Shown here one piece after another: positions 45,992-53,993 of a stretch of 64,000 nucleotides of DNA (its first letter is position 1; the number at the start of each line of letters is the position of its first letter). The notes under the pieces were generated by a model that did no database searches, had not been told where the DNA came from, and was given only the letters and a program-made list of their open reading frames with translations. Made by a program: the position numbers and the translations under genes. The stretch spans positions 1 through 64,000 of the forward strand of contig JAOYTL010000024.1 in the NCBI GenBank assembly GCA_025846845.1. The letters are read 5' to 3'. This DNA comes from Alloboseaceae bacterium BT-24-1. GTDB taxonomy: Bacteria; Pseudomonadota; Alphaproteobacteria; Rhizobiales; Beijerinckiaceae.

Positions 45992-48181
45992 TCAGGCGGC
46001 GAGCGCCTCTTCGAATGGCTGGTCGAGTGTCAGCAGCCGGTCGATCTCTTCGGGTGGAACGGCCTTCGAGAACAGGAAGCCTTGCAGCTCGTGGCAGCCG
46101 ATCGCTTGCAGGAAGCGGTGCTGCTCGGCGGTCTCGACGCCTTCCGCGCAGACGCGCAGGCCGAGCGCCCGGCCGAGATGGACGACGGAATGGACGAGGA
46201 TCGCGGATTCGCCCGTCGCTTCCATGTATTCGAGGAAGGACCGGTCGATCTTGATCTTGTCGAAGGCAAAGCGGCGCAGATAGATCAGGCTCGAATAGCC
46301 GGTGCCGAAATCATCCAGCGCCAGGCTGACGCCGTGGGCGCGCAGGTCCATCATCGCGGCTTCCGCCGCATCGGCATCCTCGACCACGACGCCCTCTGTC
46401 AGTTCGAGCTCGAGCCGGTCGGGGTCGAAGCCGGTTTCATCGAGGATGCGGATCACGCTGGCGACGAAATCCTTGTGACGGAACTGGATCGGCGAGACGT
46501 TGACCGCAAGCTTGATCCCGGACCATTGCCGAGCCTGCTCGCAGGCGCGGCGCAGCACCCATTCGCTGAGCGGAACGATCAGTCCGCGTTCCTCGGCGAT
46601 GCCGATGAATTCGGATGGCGGTATCAATCCATGCTCGGGATGTGGCCAGCGCACCAGCGCCTCGACGCCGATGATGCTTGTGCCGTCGATCGAGACCTGC
46701 GGCTGATAGTGCAGCAGCAACTGGTCGCGAGCGATCGCGTTGCGCAGATCCTCCTCGACCATCCGCTTGAGCTGCAGCGCCCGGTTCATCTGCGGTTCGA
46801 AGAAAGAATAACGGTTCCGGCCTTCGTTCTTCGCCTGGTAAAGCGCGGTGTCGGCGAGGCGTAACAGCACGCTGCGGTCGGCTCCGTCCTGCGGTGCGTG
46901 GGCGATGCCGATCGAACAGCCGATGGTGACGGCGACGCCGCCGATCTCGAAGGGGGTGGTCAGCGCATCGAGAATGCGCTGACCCAGCGTGGCGCTGGCG
47001 TTCGGCGCGGCCATATGTGTCTGGATGATGCCGAACTCGTCGCCACCGAGGCGGGCGACAGTGTCGCCGACACGCAAGATCGTGGTCAGGCGGTTGGCGA
47101 CCTGACGGATCAGTTCGTCGCCGGCATTGTGGCCGTAGGTGTCGTTCACCGCCTTGAAGCGGTCGAGGTCGAGCATCAGCACCGCGAGCGCGCTCTTGGT
47201 CCGGCCGAGCTGGGCGAGTTCCTGATCGAGCCGGAGATCGAAGGTCCGGCGGTTGGGCAGGCCGGAAAGCTCGTCCTGACCGGCGAGGCGCTGGATCTGG
47301 CTCTCGCGCGATGCGATCTGCTGGGCGGCAATGCGCAGGCGATGCAGGACATAGGCGAACAGCGCGACGAAAAGGATGCCGACCGCGCCCAGCGCCCAGG
47401 CGAATTGGCCGATCATCGCGTCCCCGGGGCGCTCCGGCGTCCAGCTCAGCCAGGCGCGCACCGCACCGTCGGGGGAGGAGATGTCGCGCCGCCGCAATGG
47501 ATCGGCCGGCCGCTCGGTCACGATCTCCAGTCCGGGGACACGATAGCGCGTGCCGAGCTCATCGAGCTGAGCCTGGACGACCTTGCGATAACCGACGATG
47601 AACGCGGCTGTCTGGGGGCCGCCTTCCTGGCGGGCGATCTGTTCAGGCGTACGCAGATCGGCGGCGATGACCCCGAATGTGCTGGTTCCCTCATGCACCA
47701 ACAGGGCTCTCACCGGGCCGGTTCCGATACCGAGCGATCCTGCCGGCACGGTGCCGCCGGGCAGATCGGGCCTCAGCCTCAACAAGGCATCGTAGCCGGC
47801 CTGCGTCCCGGTCTCCCGCTGCTCGACACCCGCCAGTACACGGCCCGAGGCGGTGACCAGATAAGTGCCGTCGAAGTCGAGGAAACGATTGCTCAGCTGG
47901 GCAAAGGCCCATTGCAGGGTGGCGTTCGGCAGCATGCTGTTGAGGATCGGCTGCAATACGCCGGCGGCTTGCAGATTCTCGAAGCGCAGGCGGCGCAGAT
48001 GCACCTGTGTTGCGAGTGCGGCCTCGACGCGGTCGCGTTGCCGGGCCGTCTCGATCTGGTTGGCGTTGCTGACCATTGCGAACATCACGCCGAGAACGGC
48101 CGCCAGCACGAGAGCGAACGCACAGGCCAGCGTCGCCAGCGTGCGGGTCAGCATGCGCGCCGACGATTCGATGTTCGTCAT
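45992..48181 (-). CDS. Bifunctional GGDEF-EAL cyclic-di-GMP protein with periplasmic sensor
   Basis: 729 residues from ATG 48181; a TTG 18 bases upstream is an alternative. Numbering from that TTG: membrane helices at about 18-42 and 262-286 enclose a CHASE4-like periplasmic sensor, then GGDEF (385-389) with the allosteric I-site RVGD exactly five residues earlier, and an EAL domain with GVEALVRW (EAL 513-515), LELTEGV, DDFGTGYSSL and CAEGVET. All catalytic residues for both diguanylate cyclase and phosphodiesterase are intact, so it may switch between synthesis and breakdown of c-di-GMP according to the periplasmic signal. The cellulose and ExoD-type genes beside it are plausible outputs. 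Confidence 0.93.
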   Translation of the reverse strand: MTNIESSARMLTRTLATLACAFALVLAAVLGVMFAMVSNANQIETARQRDRVEAALATQVHLRRLRFENLQAAGVLQPILNSMLPNATLQWAFAQLSNRFLDFDGTYLVTASGRVLAGVEQRETGTQAGYDALLRLRPDLPGGTVPAGSLGIGTGPVRALLVHEGTSTFGVIAADLRTPEQIARQEGGPQTAAFIVGYRKVVQAQLDELGTRYRVPGLEIVTERPADPLRRRDISSPDGAVRAWLSWTPERPGDAMIGQFAWALGAVGILFVALFAYVLHRLRIAAQQIASRESQIQRLAGQDELSGLPNRRTFDLRLDQELAQLGRTKSALAVLMLDLDRFKAVNDTYGHNAGDELIRQVANRLTTILRVGDTVARLGGDEFGIIQTHMAAPNASATLGQRILDALTTPFEIGGVAVTIGCSIGIAHAPQDGADRSVLLRLADTALYQAKNEGRNRYSFFEPQMNRALQLKRMVEEDLRNAIARDQLLLHYQPQVSIDGTSIIGVEALVRWPHPEHGLIPPSEFIGIAEERGLIVPLSEWVLRRACEQARQWSGIKLAVNVSPIQFRHKDFVASVIRILDETGFDPDRLELELTEGVVVEDADAAEAAMMDLRAHGVSLALDDFGTGYSSLIYLRRFAFDKIKIDRSFLEYMEATGESAILVHSVVHLGRALGLRVCAEGVETAEQHRFLQAIGCHELQGFLFSKAVPPEEIDRLLTLDQPFEEALAA

Positions 48182-48324
48182 CTTAACGAGAGTCGGCAAA
48201 GGCCCTGACCTGTGGCGGCACGCTAGCGGCGGACCTTGACAGGGGAATCTTGCTATCCGGTTTCCGACGACGCCGAGAAATCAGCGAAGTTGCATTTCTT
48301 TCGGCCTGCACCAACTCGTCGGTG

Positions 48325-49074
48325 CTACTCGCCGGCAGGCTCATAGGGCGGACGCGGAATCGCCATATGGGCGGCGCGGAGCGCTGCCGACCAGCGTTCG
48401 CGCAGATCGTGGAAGTAGGGTTCGCCGGCTTCGATCCTGCGGTTGAGCTCGGGCGCAGCCGCGTCGCGCCGGAGCACGATCAGATCGATCGGCAGGCCGA
48501 CGCCGAGATTGGAGCGCATGGTCGAGTCCATTGAGATCAGCCCGACCTTGAGCGCGTCGTAGAGATGGCTCTTGAAGGTGACGGCACGATCGAGGATCGG
48601 CTTGCCGTATTTGTGCTCGCCGATCTGCAGGAATGGCGCGTCGATGCCGCATTCGATGAAGTTGCCGGCCGAATAGACCATGAAGAGCCGCATCGGCTGG
48701 CCCTGGATCTGGCCGCCGAACAGAAACGACATGTCGAACTTGACGCCGGCATCACGCAGCGCCTCGCCATCGGTCTCGCGCACGAGACGGACCGCCCGGC
48801 CGACGAGCTGCGCGGCGCGGAACATCGAGGAGACGTTCTGCAGGGTCTCCGGCTCGCCGGTCTCCGGGTGAGGCACGCCCTCGTGCAGCAGGCTGACGAC
48901 CGATTGGGTGACGGAGAGGTTGCCGGCGGTGGCGAGCGCCATCGTCCGCTCGCCCGGCCAGGAGAAGACGTGCAGCTTGCGGAAGGTCGAGATGTCGTCA
49001 AGCCCGGCATTGGTGCGGGTGTCGGCGATCATCACGAGCCCGTCCTGGACGAGGATGCCGGCGCAATAGGTCAC
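48325..49074 (-). CDS. Anbu-type proteasome-like peptidase (ancestral beta subunit)
   Basis: 249 residues from a GTG start with CGGAGA upstream; the protein reads (M)TYCAGILVQDGLVMIADTRT, so removing the initiator exposes Thr2, the nucleophile expected for the Ntn-hydrolase fold. DTRTNAGLDDISTFRKLHVF and YGKPILDRAV are Anbu landmarks. The longer frame starting 66 bases upstream would bury the Thr. Anbu normally lies in one operon with transglutaminase, alpha-E and circularly permuted ATP-grasp genes. Those are on the same strand here but 3 kb away, beyond an inserted cassette. Cytoplasmic; substrate unknown. Confidence 0.88.
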   Translation of the reverse strand: MTYCAGILVQDGLVMIADTRTNAGLDDISTFRKLHVFSWPGERTMALATAGNLSVTQSVVSLLHEGVPHPETGEPETLQNVSSMFRAAQLVGRAVRLVRETDGEALRDAGVKFDMSFLFGGQIQGQPMRLFMVYSAGNFIECGIDAPFLQIGEHKYGKPILDRAVTFKSHLYDALKVGLISMDSTMRSNLGVGLPIDLIVLRRDAAAPELNRRIEAGEPYFHDLRERWSAALRAAHMAIPRPPYEPAGE

Positions 49075-49260
49075 GACTTGTCTCCGCAGCTCGCCGGTAC
49101 GGCGTGCGAGGCTGGTATCAGGACGCCATGACAGCGACAATGCGATCCCGGCTTGCCGCGATCATAACCACCGCAGCATTCCGGCGTGTGTTTTATGGAA
49201 GAATCGCTTCGGATACGAATCACATAGACTGGGCGCATTCCCTGGGAGGCGGAGCGGACA

Positions 49261-50010
49261 TTGCTGCTAGAGAAGTGGTACGGCGACTGGATATCTCCGG
49301 AAGGCCCCCATGTTCTGTACAGCGCATCGCTCTCTCTTGGCCCCTTTGCGGTGTCATTCGATGGAGGTTATGCGCCTAACCGACCAGCGCGCGGACGCTT
49401 TCGTTCCGGCAGAGAGCCTCTTCCGATATTGGTTGACGGCACACTGAGGTGGCCGGTGGATGATGGAGTGGTCGTGTGGGAAGCGGCGGCGCCCCGCGCT
49501 ATGACGCTGGGCGCGATCAATCGTGGCGCCGTGACTTGGGACGTAGTCGTCCCGGCAGGCAGAGTGTCCGGGCCCGGACTCCCCCCTGGACAGATCGGGT
49601 ATGCCGAGCGGCTTGTTCTGCGGGTCGCCCCGTGGCGCCTGGGGATTGAAACCCTGCGATGGGGCCGCTTCTGTGGCCGCACGTCGTCGCTAGCCTGGGT
49701 CGAGTGGGTGGGCATGGACCCCGTGGCGGCCTCGCTACTGGACGGCCGTCCAGCTTGTCTTCACGAGGCCTCGCTCGAACGCGTCGTCGTCGACGACGTG
49801 GAATTGGTGATGGAGACCGCCCGGCCTTTCGTTGAGTGCGCGCTCGGCGATGGCTTGCTCCGCAACATGCCATGGCCCAGCCGCATCATGCCGCACGCCT
49901 TCCTGTCCGGTCATGAACGGAAATATGCGGGACGCGGCCTGCTACGCCGGGAAGGTCGTGCTCCGGAAGAAGGCCAGGTGCTGTTTGAGGAGGTCTGCTG
50001 GTCGCGATGA
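49261..50010 (+). CDS. Unrecognised Trp-rich protein coupled to the ICMT-PAP2-Lgt gene
   Basis: About 249 residues, assuming the TTG start after GGAGG/GGAGCGG; the frame is closed by a stop at 49225. The protein is soluble by composition, with 11 tryptophans and alternating strands such as YSASLSLGPFAVSFDGGY, VVVWEAAAPRAMTLGAIN and GYAERLVLRVAPWRLGIE, which suggest a beta-rich, possibly lipocalin- or CrtC-like barrel. There is no signal peptide or membrane helix. I do not recognise a family. The stop overlaps the ATG of the next gene (ATGA), so the products are probably made in a fixed ratio. Codon third positions look less GC-rich than in neighbours, which hints at transfer. Confidence 0.7.
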   Translation: MLLEKWYGDWISPEGPHVLYSASLSLGPFAVSFDGGYAPNRPARGRFRSGREPLPILVDGTLRWPVDDGVVVWEAAAPRAMTLGAINRGAVTWDVVVPAGRVSGPGLPPGQIGYAERLVLRVAPWRLGIETLRWGRFCGRTSSLAWVEWVGMDPVAASLLDGRPACLHEASLERVVVDDVELVMETARPFVECALGDGLLRNMPWPSRIMPHAFLSGHERKYAGRGLLRREGRAPEEGQVLFEEVCWSR

Positions 50011-52055
50011 ACCCGGTCCTCGGTAAGACCCTTTATGGGGCGTTGTTTACAATTGCATGGCCTGGCGCCCTGGCGCTCTTTGCCGCCAGACTCGACGCGT
50101 TGGGTTTCGTAACGTGGCCAATCCCATTTCCACGCTGGGTTTGGATTTGCCTTTGTCTGCCTGGGGCGGCCCTCATGGCCTCGGCAATGCTCGTGCTCGT
50201 GCGGCATGGCGAGGGCCTTCCCATGAACGCCTATCCGACGAAGCGACTCGTTACAGGGGCAATCTACCGCTGGATGGCGCACCCGATCTATGTGGGGTTC
50301 GTCCTTTGCGTGCTCGGCGTGTCGGTCCTTGCAGAATCGCGTGGAGGTTTCTGGTTCGCTGCACCGCTCGCGGGCCTGGCCGCGGCGGCCCTCGTCGCCG
50401 GATGGGAGGGGCCGGCGCTGCGAGCCCGATTTGGGCAACGTCCCCGTCCGCCGATGCTCGGCTTGCCGGCCGAGGGGGGCGGGCGGGTCACCTTGGCCAA
50501 GCGCATATGGATTTGCGTTGCAACACTAGGTGCTTGGTCCGTCGCATACACACTCTTGGCGACGATGCCGGTTCCATCCGGGGCAGCCTCGCTGGATACG
50601 GTCCTCGATGGCCATCTGCCCCGATCCGCCGTGGCCGTGTGGGTCTACTCGCTCGCCTATCTCTACGCCTTGGCTGGTCCCATCGCTCTGGTAACCGGTG
50701 CCGAGCTGAGGCGCTTCTTCGCGTCGGCTTGGGTAATCAATGTTGTCGGCTTCGCCATCATGCTCCTTCTGCCGGGCTTGCACGCTTTCCCGCCGAATTC
50801 CTATGAGGGCACTACCGGCTGGTTGATGGACCTGAACCAGACTATCGATGCGCCATGGCTCGCATTCCCGTCGTTCCATGTTGCATGGACGGCTCTTTCC
50901 ACCGCCTGCCTGGCGCATCGCTGGCCGAAATGGCGGCCCATTTGGGCTGCGGCGACTCTGGCGGTGGCCTTCTCATGCCTTGCTACCGGGGCACATGCTC
51001 TGGTGGATGTCGTCGGTGGATATGTTCTGGCGGTGGCCGCCTGGAAACATGCTCAGATCTGGGCGGCTTTAGTGCGCGCGAGCGAGCGCCTGTCGAACTC
51101 GCTGACATTGGTCGAAATCGGTCCGGTACGCGTCTTGAGCCATGCCGTCTGGAGCTGGGTTGCGGCGTTTGCGGCTATCCTCACGGTCGTTCTCCTCGCC
51201 GGGCCGGGCGAAGCGCCGCGTGCGTTGGCGGTCTTCCTCGTTGGCGTCGTCGCAGCAGGCGCTTGGGGGTACTGGCTGGAAGGCGGGACGAGGCTGTCGC
51301 GTCCGTTCGGCTATTTCGGTTTCCTGCTGGGGGCTGGCGGATGCCTCTGCGTGCTCTGGTTCCTCGACCCGGCAAGAGGTGGAACCCTCGCCGCCGCGTT
51401 CGCGACCGGGGCGCCGCTCGCGCAGGGCCTCGGCCGAGCGAGGTGCCTCGTCCAGGGCTGCTGCCACGGTCGGCCGGTGACCGGAGTTCCAGGCATCCGC
51501 GTCGTTCATCCGCAGTCCCGCGTGACCCAGCTTGCCGGGCTGGCTTGTGTCGCCATCCACCCGACTCCCCTCTACTCGGCGCTCGCGAACGCAGCCATCT
51601 TCGCAGTCCTGCTCAGACTCTGGTCTGTCCAAGCTCCGGCGGCGCTTATCGTCTGCATCTATCTGGTGCTCAGCTCGCTCGCGCGTTTCGTAGAGGAAGA
51701 GTTCCGAGGCGAGCCCCAAACGCCGAGCATGGGAAGCCTGAACGTCTACCAATGGATGGCTGTAAGCGGCCTTCCGTTGGGGATGGCCGTCATCGCACTG
51801 CCGAGCGTCCCACTTCCGGCCGCAGCCGGTGTCTCACTCGCAGCCATAGGGGCTGCCGCTGCCGCCGGAACGGTTGCGGCCATTGCGATGAGCGTCGACT
51901 TGCCAAGGTCGACTCTGCCCTTCTCGAAGCTTACGGTTTGCGAGGGACTGGCCGACCGGTCGGGTAGGCAGGAGCCGGACGTCGAGTATTCCCAACTTTC
52001 GGCTCCTGGTGCTCATGTCGGAGACGTTCGGCATGAGCGGCTGGGAGAGGGGTGA
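50007..52055 (+). CDS. Predicted ICMT-like / PAP2-like / Lgt-like membrane fusion
   Basis: 682 residues, mostly membrane helices. Module 1 (about 1-145) looks like an isoprenylcysteine or phospholipid methyltransferase of the ICMT/PEMT type, with GAIYRWMAHPIYVG (84-97). Module 2 (about 160-350) is PAP2-like: AFPSFHVAW (286-294) and the S-x-x5-H-x3-D pattern Ser323, His330, Asp334. Module 3 (about 380-600) resembles prolipoprotein diacylglyceryl transferase: LGRARCLVQGCCHGRP (475-490), HPTPLY (518-523) and ARFVEEEFRGEPQ (559-571). The last 80 residues are cytosolic and poorly conserved in appearance. Each module assignment is from motifs alone; whether each is active is unknown. The combination points to lipid or lipoprotein modification. 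Confidence 0.72.
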   Translation: MNPVLGKTLYGALFTIAWPGALALFAARLDALGFVTWPIPFPRWVWICLCLPGAALMASAMLVLVRHGEGLPMNAYPTKRLVTGAIYRWMAHPIYVGFVLCVLGVSVLAESRGGFWFAAPLAGLAAAALVAGWEGPALRARFGQRPRPPMLGLPAEGGGRVTLAKRIWICVATLGAWSVAYTLLATMPVPSGAASLDTVLDGHLPRSAVAVWVYSLAYLYALAGPIALVTGAELRRFFASAWVINVVGFAIMLLLPGLHAFPPNSYEGTTGWLMDLNQTIDAPWLAFPSFHVAWTALSTACLAHRWPKWRPIWAAATLAVAFSCLATGAHALVDVVGGYVLAVAAWKHAQIWAALVRASERLSNSLTLVEIGPVRVLSHAVWSWVAAFAAILTVVLLAGPGEAPRALAVFLVGVVAAGAWGYWLEGGTRLSRPFGYFGFLLGAGGCLCVLWFLDPARGGTLAAAFATGAPLAQGLGRARCLVQGCCHGRPVTGVPGIRVVHPQSRVTQLAGLACVAIHPTPLYSALANAAIFAVLLRLWSVQAPAALIVCIYLVLSSLARFVEEEFRGEPQTPSMGSLNVYQWMAVSGLPLGMAVIALPSVPLPAAAGVSLAAIGAAAAAGTVAAIAMSVDLPRSTLPFSKLTVCEGLADRSGRQEPDVEYSQLSAPGAHVGDVRHERLGEG

Positions 52056-52099
52056 GCCCGCAATAAATCTGCCAATCGCTTCGCGCGATTGCCGTCGGC

Positions 52100-52927
52100 T
52101 TACTGCCCTTGGAAGCGCGGCGTGGCGGCCTGGGCACTGACTTCGACCAGGAGGCTCTCGCCCTGGCCGCCGGTGCGGGCGCCGCGGACCGGGGCGGCAT
52201 CGGCATAGTCGAGCCCGGTCGCGACGCGGACATGGGTGTCGATCGGGCAGAGGCCGTTGGCGCTGTCGAAGCCGATCCAGCCGTAATCGGGCAAATAGAC
52301 CTCGGCCCAGGCATGGGCGCCGTCGGTGTGGGGCAGGGTGTCCGATGCAGCAACATAGCCGGAGACATAGCGCGCGGGAGCACCCAAAAGGCGGGCGCAG
52401 GTCATGAAGACGTGGGCGACGTCCTGCGGGATGCCTTCGCCGGCCTCTGCGCAGGCCGCGGCGCCGATGCCGAGATGGTCGGCCGTCGGCACGCAGCGAA
52501 TCTCGGTGTGGATCGTCTCCAGCAGCGCATGCAGCTTGCTCAGGTCGCTGCCGTCCCGGCCGGCGGCCTTGTCGGCGAGCGCGCGCAGTGGCTCGTTCGC
52601 CTGTGTCAGCCGTGTGTCGCGCATGAAGACGTCGGGCGGAGCCTTCTCGGTCACGCCCCTGACGACGCCGGCGAGATCGACGGTCTCGACCAGTCCGTTG
52701 ATCTCGATCGTATAATTCTCGATCGACCCCTCGGCGGTGAAGTCATGAACGATGTTGCCGAACGGATCCTGCCCGGCATGCAGCCGCCCGTCGATACTGG
52801 GCGCGACGCGCCACGACATGACGTGCTGGCCATCATGGTCGCGCGGCGTCAGCCGCAGCACCTGCCGAAGCTGGCGCACCGGTTCGGCATAGGAATAGGC
52901 GATGCTGTGGGAGATCCGGATCCGCAT
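52100..52927 (-). CDS. Transglutaminase-like protein of the Anbu operon, catalytic Cys replaced
   Basis: 275 residues. The N-terminal beta region begins MRIRISHSIAYSYAEPVRQL, the form common to bacterial transglutaminase-like proteins. The core contains AHAWAEVYLPDYGWIGFDSA with His205 and Asp221, but the position of the nucleophile in the usual G-V-C-Q-D motif reads G-I-P-Q-D (Pro167). The nearest Cys is 159. The protein is therefore probably non-catalytic or uses another residue. In Anbu loci such a protein accompanies the ATP-grasp and alpha-E genes, and it lies 42 bases after the alpha-E gene here. The cassette at 49-52 kb separates it from anbu. Confidence 0.85.
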   Translation of the reverse strand: MRIRISHSIAYSYAEPVRQLRQVLRLTPRDHDGQHVMSWRVAPSIDGRLHAGQDPFGNIVHDFTAEGSIENYTIEINGLVETVDLAGVVRGVTEKAPPDVFMRDTRLTQANEPLRALADKAAGRDGSDLSKLHALLETIHTEIRCVPTADHLGIGAAACAEAGEGIPQDVAHVFMTCARLLGAPARYVSGYVAASDTLPHTDGAHAWAEVYLPDYGWIGFDSANGLCPIDTHVRVATGLDYADAAPVRGARTGGQGESLLVEVSAQAATPRFQGQ

Positions 52928-52969
52928 GCGGCAAGCAATCCAAATTCAGGAGCGGAAGGGAAGCCCTTA

Positions 52970-53908
52970 TTACAGATATTGCTCGACGATGACGTGTCCG
53001 AGACGGTTGTTCTCGGTGATGAAGTCCTCGATGAACTCGTGCAGACCGCGCTGGAGCACGGCCTCGATCGGCGTGTTGGCGAGATTGGTCAGGGTCTTGC
53101 GGGCCTGGCGCTGCGCCGGTCCGTGCCGGTTGTAGGCGTCGCCGATCTGGTCGAGGAAGCGCGAGATGTTCTCGTAGCAGCTGGCCAGCGAGCGCGGCAT
53201 GCGCCGGTTGAGGATCAGCAGGTCGGCGATCAGCACCGGCTTCACGGCCTGGCGATAGACCCAGTGATAGGCGGTCAGCGCCGAGACCTCGCGCAGCATC
53301 GTGGTCCACTGGAAATAGTCGAGCGAGCCGCCGACCTGTTCGGTCTCCGGCAGCAGGACATGGTACTTCACGTCGAGGATGCGGGCGGTGTTGTCGGCCC
53401 GCTCGACATTCACGCCGAGCCGCGAGAACCAGTAGCCATCGTCGCGCAGCATGGTGCGGTAGGCCGAGCCGTCGAAGGTCAGCGAGACGTTCTTCACCCA
53501 GTCGAGAAAACGGGCGAACTCCTCGCGATCCATGCGCTTGCGTTCGAAGCGCTGCAGTTCGAGCCAGGCGCCGTTGAGCGCGTCCCACATCTCAGAAGTC
53601 AGCGCGGTGCGGACTGCGCGGGCGTTGGAACGGGCGAGCGCGAAGCAGTTGCGGATCGAGGTGGGATTGTCCGGATTGAAGCTGAGGAAATCGCAGACAT
53701 TGCGCTCGTTCGCCTCGCCATAGGCCTTGGCGAAGGTCTCCTCGCAGCCGGCGGTGGCGACGGCGCTCTGCCATTCGGTGCCGGCCCCGCCATAGGCGGA
53801 GGGCAAATTGGTCAGGCGCGTGGTGGCGTCGAGGATGCGGGCGAGATACTCGGCCCGCTCCACATAGCGCGAGACCCAGTAGAGACTGTCGGCTGTACGG
53901 GAAAGCAT
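52970..53908 (-). CDS. Alpha-E domain protein
   Basis: 312 residues from the ATG giving MLSRTADSLYWVSRYVERAE, the conserved start; a longer frame overlaps the upstream gene. The protein is almost entirely helical, with repeated E/R-containing helices such as SRLGVNVERADNTARILDVK, the pattern of the alpha-E family. These proteins are always found with circularly permuted ATP-grasp enzymes and transglutaminase-like proteins and are thought to take part in synthesis of a peptide or peptide tag. No metal or catalytic site is evident. The ATP-grasp gene ends 85 bases upstream. Confidence 0.9.
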   Translation of the reverse strand: MLSRTADSLYWVSRYVERAEYLARILDATTRLTNLPSAYGGAGTEWQSAVATAGCEETFAKAYGEANERNVCDFLSFNPDNPTSIRNCFALARSNARAVRTALTSEMWDALNGAWLELQRFERKRMDREEFARFLDWVKNVSLTFDGSAYRTMLRDDGYWFSRLGVNVERADNTARILDVKYHVLLPETEQVGGSLDYFQWTTMLREVSALTAYHWVYRQAVKPVLIADLLILNRRMPRSLASCYENISRFLDQIGDAYNRHGPAQRQARKTLTNLANTPIEAVLQRGLHEFIEDFITENNRLGHVIVEQYL

Positions 53909-53993
53909 GATCAGGTCCGGTCTTCTGGCATGAAGCGGTTCGCGCGGGCGCTCGGGTTGCGCAAGGGGCTGGATCGAAGGCGCTCCCGCTCGC

